NCBI GenBank assembly: GCA_963692465.1
Contig: OY829943.1
Location: forward strand, 1,302,001-1,366,000
Origin: JAUZOB01 sp963692465
GTDB lineage: Bacteria; Bacteroidota; Bacteroidia; Bacteroidales; Prolixibacteraceae
Reading direction: 5' to 3'
DNA length: 64,000 bases
Each line of letters opens with the position of its first letter. The stretch's first letter is position 1. Made by a program: the position numbers and the translations under genes. The notes beneath the pieces are model-generated. The model ran no database searches, had not been told where the DNA came from, and was given only the letters and a program-made list of their open reading frames with translations. This document shows, one piece after another, positions 1 to 7,818 of this stretch.

Positions 1-38
1 TAGTCGATTGGATACAGATTAAGAACTTTAGTTTCCAT
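1..38 (-). CDS. Possible start of a gene cut by the left edge
   Basis: On the minus strand an ATG at 38 opens a frame beginning METKVLNLYPID that stays open to the window edge. Only 12 codons are visible, so neither function nor reality can be judged. The AT-rich leader before the ATG is typical of this genome. Confidence 0.25.
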   Translation of the reverse strand, partial: METKVLNLYPID

Positions 39-462
39 AACGATTTATTTAAAAGTAATTAAATTGAAAGGCCATAATAGATTCATGGATGATCTAAACA
101 TAAATATATATGATCAGCCACACAAATATAAGGGATGAAATCTAATTTAGAGTAAAAAACATTGAGACTTTCTATGGCAAGAAGTACTGTTTTTCAAATA
201 CTTATTTTATTAATAAATTTGCCCATCCATTAATAAGATACTATAGGACATAATATCTCATTTCCTATAGACGGTGAAATCTGGTGAGGAATCCAATGGC
301 TTTTTTTCCTTCAAATCAATCGGGAACCTTTATTCTTAAACAAATCCTCTCAAAAAATTGTCTCCTGTTCCCCAAATAACTTACGGATTATCCCTTATCC
401 TCAGGTCCGGCTAAAGTTGGCAATCCTATTCCTTATTTCACTATTTAGATTTATTACCCTCT
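39..462. other. Intergenic stretch without a recognised gene
   Basis: AT-rich and frequently stopped in all frames. It lies downstream of the minus-strand TIR gene. I see no convincing terminator, repeat or RNA gene. Confidence 0.4.
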
Positions 463-1248
463 TTAAAATTTTACTAAAAATTGCAAAGAGCTATTATCGT
501 TTACACCAAAAATCAAAGAAGAGGGGAGAACTTTACACCAAAGGAAATAACTTTCTGTTGGAGTTGCTTGATTGCCAGCACAAGATATCCACTTATCCAT
601 AGATTCACCTTGACTATAATTTACTAACATACCACCTCTTGTCGGAATATTCCTTGGCCCTATCATTATTTGGGGATCTACCATCGTTTTTTCTTCTTTA
701 GGTATAGCAGCAATAAAGGGTGCCCATACTCCGGCCCGAGGCCTCATTTCTATTGCAAATTGCATATCGCGATTAACAACAGTGTGAACTTTCAAATAAT
801 AAGGTGTAATATTTGTTTTACTTATTTCTATAGATCTTTTTTCTGCTGCCGCAATTATTCGTTCTTTCCAATCAGGATCTGTAATACTCACGTATAGGCG
901 AGTTTTTATCCCAGAAGGAATTAAATCTTCATTAATGCTATTTAAAAATAATCCGATTACAGGAAAATCTTCTCCACGATTATGCAGGGCACGATCTAAA
1001 GCGTATGCATACTCTTCCTTACATGGTTCACTAGCTAAACTATTATTTGTGGCAACTAAAATCCAAGCATCACTTTCTTCTTTTGACTTTATAAAGGTCT
1101 CAATTTGGGACCATAGTCTTTTACCTGCAGAAATATTCCATCTGTCAAGTTTAATTTCTACCCCAGCATTTATTAATTCTTGAGCAATAAAATCAACATC
1201 TTTATCTTCATTGTCTTTCCAGTTATAAGTTATCCATATTTTACTCAT
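463..1248 (-). CDS. TIR-domain protein
   Basis: The first 120 or so residues look like a bacterial TIR domain. There is an opening beta strand (KIWITYNW), then RLWSQIETFI, ILVATNNS, and the SEPCKEEY motif, where TIR NADases and their relatives carry the conserved Cys-x-x-Glu. The remaining 140 residues are not a family I recognise; they contain a Gly/Pro-rich stretch and end abruptly in LQFLVKF. No signal peptide or membrane segment is seen, so it is probably cytosolic. Bacterial TIR proteins often degrade NAD or make NAD-derived signals in anti-phage defence (Thoeris, CBASS, Argonaute-linked). None of their usual partners is adjacent, so the role here is open. The start gives a normal TIR N-terminus. 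Confidence 0.75.
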   Translation of the reverse strand: MSKIWITYNWKDNEDKDVDFIAQELINAGVEIKLDRWNISAGKRLWSQIETFIKSKEESDAWILVATNNSLASEPCKEEYAYALDRALHNRGEDFPVIGLFLNSINEDLIPSGIKTRLYVSITDPDWKERIIAAAEKRSIEISKTNITPYYLKVHTVVNRDMQFAIEMRPRAGVWAPFIAAIPKEEKTMVDPQIMIGPRNIPTRGGMLVNYSQGESMDKWISCAGNQATPTESYFLWCKVLPSSLIFGVNDNSSLQFLVKF

Positions 1249-1689
1249 TTCGTCAAATTTAGGGTGTATCCAAAATTACAATAATTCCCCAGTCATTAAA
1301 TAATAATCTTAGTGAAAAATTCGACGACTTTAGTTGTTAAACATTCTATTGACATTTTAAGGGTGGAAGTTCTCTTCGGCTTACCTGATTCACAGCTGAA
1401 ATCTTCTTTAAAACGCTGAAATGTATAATACTCTCTAAAAAATCAGACCGATTGTTAGGTTAAAATAAAAGGCTGATTTTACAATAAAAGGAGGGGAAAA
1501 AGCATGAGAACTGCCATGAAGTTTTCCCGAACAAAATCTTACTTAAGACATCTGTCAAATAAAAATCTAAAGGAATTTGGCCCAACGACCTTTTTTTAGC
1601 TGAAGTCTCTCTTGTTTTATCGAGTTGATTTTTTATTATTTTTGATTGGTCCAATGAGGGAAAGTTGCCTTATTATAAAAAACAGATAA
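1249..1689. other. Divergent intergenic region with a short open stretch
   Basis: This lies between the divergent TIR gene and the 1690 gene. On the minus strand about 1445-1295 is open for roughly 49 codons (containing EYYTFQRFKEDF) but has no start after the preceding stop, so it may be a gene remnant. A partly palindromic GTATAATACTC occurs at 1423-1433 and recurs at 10708 and 12002. A GGAGGGG run at 1490-1497 precedes no long frame. Confidence 0.35.
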
Positions 1690-2334
1690 ATGAAATTATT
1701 AACATCACAAAAAGATACATTGTTTGATGTAATTGAAAGAGTCGGACTCTCTCCATCACAATTTAAATTTGACATGACCCCCGGTCCAGGGCACTTTGTA
1801 ACGAACTTGATTTTTAAAAATTCAGAATTCCAGTTCTCATTTGGAGATATGTCTAATTCTTCAGTAGGTGTTTATTGTCCAGGTACTGACACATATAGAG
1901 AGAAAATAGGTGGTGATTGGAACCACCTGTTAGAAGGTGTAAACCAATGGCTATTAAACATAGTACGAGAGATAAATACACCAAATAAATGGGATAGACT
2001 TTGCAAAGAGATTGCAGGAATTGAAATTAATTTAGAAAACGATGAGAACAAATTCTCTGCTATAGAGTATGAAGATTTACAACAAAGAATTTTAACCTTA
2101 AAACAAGGCATTACATCCATCAAACTTTTACCTGATCAAATGTCTGCCATAAACAATAAACTTGATCATTTAGTTGATTTGGCGAAGGCTATGAGTAAAT
2201 TCGATTGGAAAAGCCTTTTTATTGGCACTATTGCCAGTATCGTAATTCAATTAAGCGTAACTCCTTCCAATGCTCAATCCTTGTGGACATTGATAAAGCA
2301 GATATTTAATAATCTTTTGCTTCCATTACAATAA
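1690..2334 (+). CDS. Unknown protein with a C-terminal membrane segment
   Basis: A 214-residue protein I do not recognise. The N-terminal 100 residues look globular (FKFDMTPGPGHFVTNL, YCPGTDTY). A charged helical stretch at about 100-165 could form a coiled coil. Residues about 172-192 (SLFIGTIASIVIQLS) form the only likely membrane segment, followed by a short hydrophobic tail, so it is probably a tail-anchored or C-terminally inserted protein. It stands alone, divergent from the TIR gene. Compact proteins with one terminal membrane segment are common in defence islands, but nothing here proves such a role. The ATG at 1690 follows an A-rich leader. Confidence 0.65.
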   Translation: MKLLTSQKDTLFDVIERVGLSPSQFKFDMTPGPGHFVTNLIFKNSEFQFSFGDMSNSSVGVYCPGTDTYREKIGGDWNHLLEGVNQWLLNIVREINTPNKWDRLCKEIAGIEINLENDENKFSAIEYEDLQQRILTLKQGITSIKLLPDQMSAINNKLDHLVDLAKAMSKFDWKSLFIGTIASIVIQLSVTPSNAQSLWTLIKQIFNNLLLPLQ

Positions 2335-2485
2335 AGAGACTACCAACACATAACGGATTACGCTTGGTCCTTTATTAGAGTTAAGCGTGAAAAGTGTCCG
2401 AAAGAAAATACAAAATCGATAGGAATAAGCTTAATCCCCTGGCTTACCATGATCAAGAACATAGAAAAATCAGACCGGAAGATTC

Positions 2486-2623
2486 TCAGGGAACCAACAT
2501 CCTCTGTTCTTTTATCTTTTTCGAAAGTTCACTGATTTGTTCTTTAGAAATTGGACAGTAAAGTTCTTCTCCGTTTTTAGAGAGGAGTTTACAGGTTCAT
2601 TCATTCGATGTAATCAAGAGGAC
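2486..2623 (-). pseudogene. Decayed LytTR tail, copy 1
   Basis: Read on the minus strand this block encodes CKLLSKNGEELYCPIS and continues through KKIKEQRMLVP to a stop, matching the C-terminus of the intact LytTR gene just upstream (CKLHSKNGKEFYCPIS). The 5-prime side still shows LDYI but has stops and lost bases. No start codon or N-terminal part remains. A near copy lies at 12976-13120, with the same left and right ends. Confidence 0.7.
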
Positions 2624-2648
2624 CGGATATGATTTAAAATCACATTCA

Positions 2649-3434
2649 TCAGGAAATGAATGTTTTCAATTCTTTTATTTTTCTGGAGATCTTAGTGATT
2701 TTCCCTCTGGATATCGGACAATAAAACTCCTTTCCGTTCTTGGAATGGAGTTTACATTGCCGTTTGGAAAGATTTATTTCCGAGATATAGTCAAGATTGA
2801 TAATATATGAACGATTAATCCGGATGAACTTATTCGGATTCAGCCTGAGTTCAATCTGTCCCATTATTGAATTAACTCTTCTGGGCTGTTCATTTTCCAG
2901 AATAAAAGAGGTGTAGTTCCCATTCGCGTTGAGATATATAACATCCTCCGGATTGATAAACAAATAACCTCCCGAATTACGGAATATAAGTTGTTTATTA
3001 TTTTTAAAAAGATCCGATTTCCGGTTCATGATATTACGTCGAACCATTTTTTTATTGTCGGAATATTCTTTCAATGAAGACTCAATCTTATACAGAGACC
3101 GAACCAACAACGATTTATTATCTATTTCACGGTCGGTTTCAAATTCCTCAAACCCCAGAAAATATTGAATGCTGGAATTCTTCCCTATTCCTTCTACAAT
3201 TGTTTCAAACGGAATATTTTTTTGTCGTTTTATAATTAGTATCCCTATCATCAACCGAATTTCCTCTTCAGAAAAGGTTGTTTCTAGAAACATAGATCGT
3301 TTATATATCTCAGACAATCTTTCCCACGGAATTATTTTGGACCATGTTATCCAACGATTGTCTTCTTTAATCATCCTTCCAATTTGTTCATCTGAATCTT
3401 GGTGTCGGGTATTTATGAAATTATAATCATCCAT
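2649..3434 (-). CDS. Transposase N-terminal domain fused to a LytTR DNA-binding domain
   Basis: Two halves are visible. Residues about 20-110 resemble the N-terminal DUF772/InsH-type domain of IS5/IS1182-like transposases: WSKIIPWERLSEIY, RLMIGILIIKRQ, and SSIQYFLGFEEFE followed by SLLVRSLYKI. There is no DDE catalytic core after it. Residues about 148-255 are a LytTR domain: YLFINPEDVIYLNANGNYTS, then KFIRINRSYIINLDYI, and CKLHSKNGKEFYCPISRG. LytTR domains bind paired DNA repeats. I infer a transcription regulator that reused a transposase DNA-binding or dimerisation domain. No receiver or membrane domain is present, so the input signal is unknown. A coiled-coil gene lies 38 bp upstream on the same strand. 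Confidence 0.75.
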   Translation of the reverse strand: MDDYNFINTRHQDSDEQIGRMIKEDNRWITWSKIIPWERLSEIYKRSMFLETTFSEEEIRLMIGILIIKRQKNIPFETIVEGIGKNSSIQYFLGFEEFETDREIDNKSLLVRSLYKIESSLKEYSDNKKMVRRNIMNRKSDLFKNNKQLIFRNSGGYLFINPEDVIYLNANGNYTSFILENEQPRRVNSIMGQIELRLNPNKFIRINRSYIINLDYISEINLSKRQCKLHSKNGKEFYCPISRGKITKISRKIKELKTFIS

Positions 3435-3472
3435 AATAAGTCAAGGGTTGAACATGTTAGTAAATGATGTTT

Positions 3473-3793
3473 TTAAATCTGATTTTCTTTTTTTATTGTC
3501 TTCCTGATTTTCCGATACCTGAAGATTCTATCAAAAAAGGACAATGAAAAAAATAAATACAGGCTCTTTTCGTATTTCCTCACTAAGGAGTGTTCTTGAA
3601 GGAATAAATTATTGTATTTCCCCATATCGTCTATTTTTGTCAAAAGTTTTCTATTCTGAGTTTCAAGATTCTGAACTTCCTTTTTGAGTCGCTGTATCTC
3701 TTGTTGACTATCACTATTCTCTAATTTTTCTATTTTCTTTAAGGTTTCCTGATAAGTACCTATATCAAGAATTACCTGGTTATTAAAATTCAT
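3473..3793 (-). CDS. Small coiled-coil protein
   Basis: A 106-residue protein. Residues about 12-60 have heptad-like spacing (EKLENSDSQQEIQRLKKEVQ, LETQNRKLLTKI), predicting a coiled coil. The C-terminal 40 residues hold a short hydrophobic patch (LYLFFSLSFF) followed by a very basic tail. It could be peripheral to the membrane or to nucleic acid. It lies directly upstream of the transposase-LytTR fusion on the same strand with a 38-bp gap, so the two may be co-transcribed. I do not recognise a family. Confidence 0.55.
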   Translation of the reverse strand: MNFNNQVILDIGTYQETLKKIEKLENSDSQQEIQRLKKEVQNLETQNRKLLTKIDDMGKYNNLFLQEHSLVRKYEKSLYLFFSLSFFDRIFRYRKIRKTIKKENQI

Positions 3794-4115
3794 AATATTC
3801 CTGATTTTTGACTCTTCTAAATTAAGCCCAGATTATTGGTATTCCTCAGGTAAATAGCCACTTTCAGAAAGAAGTGACAAGAATTTATATGGAATGTCAT
3901 AATTTCATGATGAGTCATATTCTTTTTCAAATAAATGGTCACTGAATATCCTCGGTAAGGAAAATGAAGTAGCCCGTATATTGGATGTTGTCACCTTAAA
4001 TCCAAATAGACGGCAATTCTTGTATACAGGATAGAATAGGAGTTCCTATTTTTTTGATGTAACTACTTTTTCATAGCAATCAGATATACAGCTTAGATCC
4101 AAATGCTGAGTCAAT
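3794..4115. other. Intergenic stretch before the structured element
   Basis: About 320 bp with no frame of note on either strand and no clear repeat. It is upstream of the coiled-coil gene and probably contains its promoter. I could not pick out a TAnnTTTG box with confidence. Confidence 0.35.
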
Positions 4116-4280
4116 AAAAAAAAGCGTGGATCTACAGCTTATCCGTTTTTTGAGGTACCGCCAAGCACCCATGCAAACAGAACAAGTATAGTCCACGCTA
4201 TGACGTGAGCGTTCTTGCGTAAAAATCCTGCTTGCATTGAAATATTTGGCGGTTTTCAAAAAACAGACCTTCGCTAACGC
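4116..4280 (-). ncRNA. Candidate structured RNA or recombination element
   Basis: Two strong inverted repeats interlock. Stem A pairs AGCGTGGA (4123-4130) with TCCACGCT (4192-4199). On the minus strand its 3-prime arm is followed by eight Ts (4116-4123), which looks like an intrinsic terminator. Stem B pairs GTTTTTTGA plus ACCGCCA (4145-4163) with TGGCGGT plus TCAAAAAAC (4247-4264). Arms of B lie inside and outside A, so the stems form a pseudoknot or exclude each other. ATGCAA (4171) and TTGCAT (4233) add a third pairing. It lies 3-prime of the broken integrase, same strand. It could be a small RNA, or an integrase-linked DNA site. Confidence 0.45.
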
Positions 4281-4413
4281 TTTTTATATTTTTAAACTAC
4301 TCTATATCATTTATAAAATATTGTTTAAGGCAAAATTAAATAATTTACATAAATGTCGATGGACAAGTGTTAACTTTTATTTGAATAAGGGAATTCATTA
4401 AAATCAAATTTGG

Positions 4414-5002
4414 TTACAGACTAAGGCTATCATAAACATCTAAAATCTCCCGATCTCTGATTCCCAAATATCTTTTTAATGGCCGGGGAACTATGACCGA
4501 AGAGTTCCATCAAGAGGATCACGGATTCATTGGAGTAATTATTCAGTTTGAGGACACGGTTACCCAGAGTCTTCCGGAACATATGAGAAGAGACATTCCC
4601 TTCCACTTCAATTCCATATTTTTTGAAGATCCGTTTAAGATTTACGTTAATCCAAGATTCATCGATTGGTTTTGTACCGTAACGGTTTAGGAAAATGTAT
4701 TGGTCGGTGTTAATTACCCCCATTTTACATTTTACCCGATCAATTATTTCTTTTAAATCCTGATTGATTTTAATCCGACGTGTCTTCTTGGTCTTCTGTT
4801 CTTGAATAGTCAGGATCTCGGAATCTTCAAATTGTGAAAACCGAAGTTTTAGTAAATCGGATATTCGGAGACCAGTAAATACCCCTATTGAAATAAGAAG
4901 ACAGTACTTGTAATTATTATCTCTTTCAAGTTTTGAGATGAGAGACTTAAAATCATCCCAATCCATCGACGTGGTTGTTGTGTGTTGCCCTTTTAATGAC
5001 AT
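4414..5002 (-). pseudogene. Small tyrosine recombinase, frameshifted at the catalytic tyrosine
   Basis: This is a catalytic-domain-only integrase of the size common in Bacteroidales (about 190 residues). Visible motifs are FTGLRISDLLKLRF with the first catalytic Arg, the KTKK lysine region, and SSHMFRKTLGNR with the H-x-x-R box. The match continues through LMELFGHSSPAI. At a run of five As (4473-4477 on the plus strand) the frame is lost. The zero frame reads KKIFGNQRSGDFRCL and stops at 4430. The adjacent frame reads RYLGIRDREILDVYDSLSL and stops at 4414, the expected ending with the nucleophilic Tyr. As written the protein lacks that Tyr and should be inactive. A sequencing indel in the homopolymer is the alternative. 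Confidence 0.8.
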
Positions 5003-5391
5003 AGTCCTTGGTTTTAAATTCCAGGGCTAATATCCCGCTAAACCATATACTTTGCTGCTTTTTCAGTGCTAAGTAAAAGCTAAATCCATCTGGAATTCAA
5101 TGTGTTGTGACAAGGCATTACAAATCACTACTTTTCAATTTTGGGTCGCTTATACTAATAAGATAAGTATAAGCTGGGCAAACTTCATTTCAAATTACAG
5201 GAAATTTTAATCTTGTGATATTTCAATGGGAATAAACATCTTAAAAAGGCACAAAGGCCTGTTATAACTGCAAATTATTTACACTCCATTTCAATGTACC
5301 TCCAATATTCAATGCCATACAACCAATTCAATGCTATTTTTCTACTCCATTTGATGAAAAACTACATCAAGGGTTCATTTAAATGCTGGGC
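5003..5391. other. Intergenic stretch upstream of the integrase
   Basis: About 390 AT-rich bases with no sizeable frame. I see no recognisable attachment site or promoter in it. Confidence 0.35.
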
Positions 5392-5673
5392 TCATTTTTT
5401 ATTATCCGTTTCTTTAAAATCATCAAGAATAGGTTCAGGGTTCTTAACCCTATAATTTCCTCTAAGATCTTGAAAGATATTTTTCTTAATCGAACATCTA
5501 CTTTTTTTTAAAAAAGTAAATTTCAGACAGTATAGAATTGTTTTATGGTCAACAAATTTTATAAAATAGGGACACCAAAAAAGAACAAAAGGAATAATCC
5601 AAGAAATCTTTGGATTTAATACTGTGTAGTATTTTTCATTGACGAACCACAGAAAATGGGGAATTCCAATCAA
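5392..5673 (-). CDS. Doubtful short hydrophobic ORF
   Basis: A 93-codon frame rich in aromatic residues, with one possible membrane segment (ISWIIPFVLFWCPYFIKFV, about residues 23-41) and a charged tail (PEPILDDFKETDNKK). The tail looks protein-like, but the frame has no recognisable relatives, and AT-rich DNA produces such frames by chance. It may be a remnant of a larger membrane protein. Confidence 0.25.
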   Translation of the reverse strand: MIGIPHFLWFVNEKYYTVLNPKISWIIPFVLFWCPYFIKFVDHKTILYCLKFTFLKKSRCSIKKNIFQDLRGNYRVKNPEPILDDFKETDNKK

Positions 5674-6058
5674 CTGGTCTTATTTTGGGAGAATATTATA
5701 TACTTTGGTTTAACCCGTATCTTCTGGCTGGGATTCATAATTAATCTTCAGAGAGTCTCTATCGCAATTAAACTAGATCATAAATTCGTTTGTTTATTTT
5801 GCCCCTACTTCTCATTACGCTTGTTTCCTAGACTTTCAATCCGGCTCGTTTAGATAGATTGCCACCTCACCTTCAAGAAAACCCTCCATGAATTACTTGA
5901 TCATTGAGGAGCATAATACTCTATCTTTCCCGTTAGACAAAATCATATATCTATTAAAGTCTTCTTATCAAAAAAAGAGAAAACAATTAATACGTCCTGG
6001 ATATTTCGGAGATACTAACTGCTCTCTCTTCCGTTAAATTTATAACTACTCTTGTTCT
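5674..6058. other. Intergenic stretch downstream of the CBASS operon
   Basis: No convincing gene. Short plus-strand frames here have non-protein-like composition. No clear terminator for the CBASS operon is seen. Confidence 0.35.
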
Positions 6059-6178
6059 CTATTTATTTTTCTTTTTAATAGTTTCAACAACAGTAGTTTT
6101 GGGCCTTCTTTCTGCCTCTTTTACAGGAATAAATTTACCTGATCCTGCATCTCTGCCAATTTTTACAGACTTTGCCAT
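6059..6178 (-). CDS. 39-residue protein at the end of the CBASS operon
   Basis: Read from the ATG at 6178 this gives a compact 39-residue protein (MAKSVKIGRDAGSGKFIPV, then a Pro-Lys segment, then TTVVETIKKKNK). The frame is open further upstream to 6250, but those codons look non-coding and the MAKSVKIG start is natural. The pattern of a Gly-rich turn, a Pro/Arg segment and TTVVETIK followed by lysines looks conserved rather than random. It lies 83 bp after the E2-like gene on the same strand, so it is probably the last gene of the operon. I recall similar small proteins in other bacteria but cannot name a function. The Lys-rich end could be a conjugation or binding tail; that is speculation. 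Confidence 0.6.
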   Translation of the reverse strand: MAKSVKIGRDAGSGKFIPVKEAERRPKTTVVETIKKKNK

Positions 6179-6261
6179 ATGAAAACGATTTTGATAAAAC
6201 AATATGCCTCTAACTTTTTTAAACATTCTCAGGAGGCTCCGGAATATCATGCTTCTTGTAT

Positions 6262-6681
6262 TTACGGTTTATACTTGTCGGGATGTTCTCCTCCACCTAA
6301 CCATTTTCCAGTAATGTGCCATATTTCGTAATAATAAAGCCAAAGAGAAATCCACGGTATTATTGTGTTTGCGATAAGACTAAAGTATTGGAATTCCCTT
6401 TTTAGCGGACGATATAAGCACAAACTTCCGTTAGGATAAAGGTGAGGTATATCTTCCTCTTTCTCATTTTTGGAGAGAGAAGGCTCTGTTATGTTTACAA
6501 TCGGAGGCATTCCTAATTTATATTTCAAGATAAATTGATATTTACAACTTCGAGGTGTAGGTTGTACTTCTCCAACAATCTTTAATTGGCAGCTACTCCA
6601 ATAAATTTTGAATTGAGGATATAATGCTTTTATTGCCCCCACTTGTGCGCCAATACTTTTTATTACTATGATTCTATTCAT
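6262..6681 (-). CDS. E2-like CBASS accessory protein (short type II)
   Basis: This 139-residue protein matches the layout of the stand-alone E2-like proteins of short type II CBASS. HLYPNGSLCLY around residues 80-90 resembles the E2 active-site region, with Cys88 as the likely thioester cysteine. A Trp-rich C-terminal helix follows (IIPWISLWLYYYEIW), ending in a GKWLGGGEH segment. In studied systems the E2 protein forms a thioester with the C-terminus of the CD-NTase and raises its activity. The ATG at 6681 overlaps the end of the CD-NTase gene by 8 bp, giving translational coupling; an in-frame GTG six bases earlier is less likely. No E1 or JAB-peptidase gene is present, as expected for the short type. 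Confidence 0.8.
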   Translation of the reverse strand: MNRIIVIKSIGAQVGAIKALYPQFKIYWSSCQLKIVGEVQPTPRSCKYQFILKYKLGMPPIVNITEPSLSKNEKEEDIPHLYPNGSLCLYRPLKREFQYFSLIANTIIPWISLWLYYYEIWHITGKWLGGGEHPDKYKP

Positions 6682-7813
6682 TACCACCCCAAAAAGTATT
6701 TGCCCTCATTGTGGTTGAACCTAGCAATCCCGATGTAGTGAGGACTCCAGACCGTTTATTCATGCCAAGAGTATTTGACCACCTTGCTTTCTCGATTTGT
6801 TCTGATTGTAATTTAAGGGAACTGTCATATAATGCCTCGCCAAATAATCCTTTTATTATTCGAGCTTCAGTAATTAGTCCATTTTCATTCTTTAACAATT
6901 GCCATTCTTTATATAAATGCTCCGTAAATGCAACAAAAGCAGTATAATAAGCAGGTTCGCTATCCCATTTGTCTGTAAAGTCCTCATCTGGATTTACAGG
7001 ATTTACTACTTTTATACGCTGCAGAATAGGATTCTGAATAATTTGTGTATTAATACGAGATACAATATTGTCAATAGTAGAAAATATTGAATCTTCGCTG
7101 CTATATAAATGCCCAGCCAATGTTGTAAGTATAATACTGGATGTTGCATAATCTTTGTCTTTAAAAAATTCATCCCTATATCGTTTTATCAATTGAACCG
7201 CACGTTGTAGTGGTTTTTTATCTTTATAGGCATCAATAGGCAATTTTTCAGCCATCAAAGCCTTTTCCAATATTGACTGTCTTATCGTATTCGCTTTGTC
7301 AATAAACCACGCAGAATACCCTTTGGGATTACTTGAAACCCAATGATTCAGTTCCTTATCTGGAATAACAATTTTATTTTCATCATATTTGCGTTCCTGT
7401 ATTCCCGGAAGAATATCCATATGAAAGTCTCCGGCATAATTCAATCTTATACAACGGTTTTTGGGTTCAAGCATCTTTTCATACTTCCCATTCGCTAAAA
7501 GCCGTCTATGCAATTCTTGATAAAGTCGATCCGGAGTTACATTCACACTATCCGAGACAAGATGAATAACTATATCTAAATCAAACTCTTCCGAACTCAA
7601 CGGTTTAATAGCTGTTCCTATTCGAACGGAGCCTTGTGGATAAATATTGAAAAACATATCCTTAAAGAATCCATCGTCTTTTTCAAGCCAATCTTTTACT
7701 CCGTTATAACTAGTTTCCATTCGATCTCTTCGTGTAGAATCAAGTTGAATGCTCGCTGCTATTTTATCAAGCAAATCATCCATTTGCGTTTTTGAATCTT
7801 TAAACTGTATCAT
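6674..7813 (-). CDS. CBASS CD-NTase (cGAS/DncV-like nucleotidyltransferase)
   Basis: This enzyme should make a cyclic oligonucleotide second messenger on phage infection. The nucleotidyltransferase signature is intact: GSVRIGT at 61-67, then EFDLDIVI with metal-binding Asp78 and Asp80, and the third Asp at 133 in HMDILPG. The 379-residue length is normal. The C-terminal tail TMRANTFWGGNE resembles the flexible ends of type II CD-NTases that E2 proteins conjugate, though here two residues follow the Gly-Gly. It lies 5 bp after the NUDIX effector gene and overlaps the E2-like gene. The exact nucleotide product cannot be predicted from the sequence. Confidence 0.9.
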   Translation of the reverse strand: MIQFKDSKTQMDDLLDKIAASIQLDSTRRDRMETSYNGVKDWLEKDDGFFKDMFFNIYPQGSVRIGTAIKPLSSEEFDLDIVIHLVSDSVNVTPDRLYQELHRRLLANGKYEKMLEPKNRCIRLNYAGDFHMDILPGIQERKYDENKIVIPDKELNHWVSSNPKGYSAWFIDKANTIRQSILEKALMAEKLPIDAYKDKKPLQRAVQLIKRYRDEFFKDKDYATSSIILTTLAGHLYSSEDSIFSTIDNIVSRINTQIIQNPILQRIKVVNPVNPDEDFTDKWDSEPAYYTAFVAFTEHLYKEWQLLKNENGLITEARIIKGLFGEALYDSSLKLQSEQIEKARWSNTLGMNKRSGVLTTSGLLGSTTMRANTFWGGNE

Positions 7814-7818
7814 TATAA

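Noticed and set aside
463..1248. Thoeris defence system
   Set aside because: A TIR gene is present but no ThsA-type SIR2/SLOG or other effector gene is beside it.
4430..5002. Programmed -1 ribosomal frameshift in the integrase
   Set aside because: The run of As allows slippage, but restoring the catalytic Tyr needs +1 or -2, not -1.
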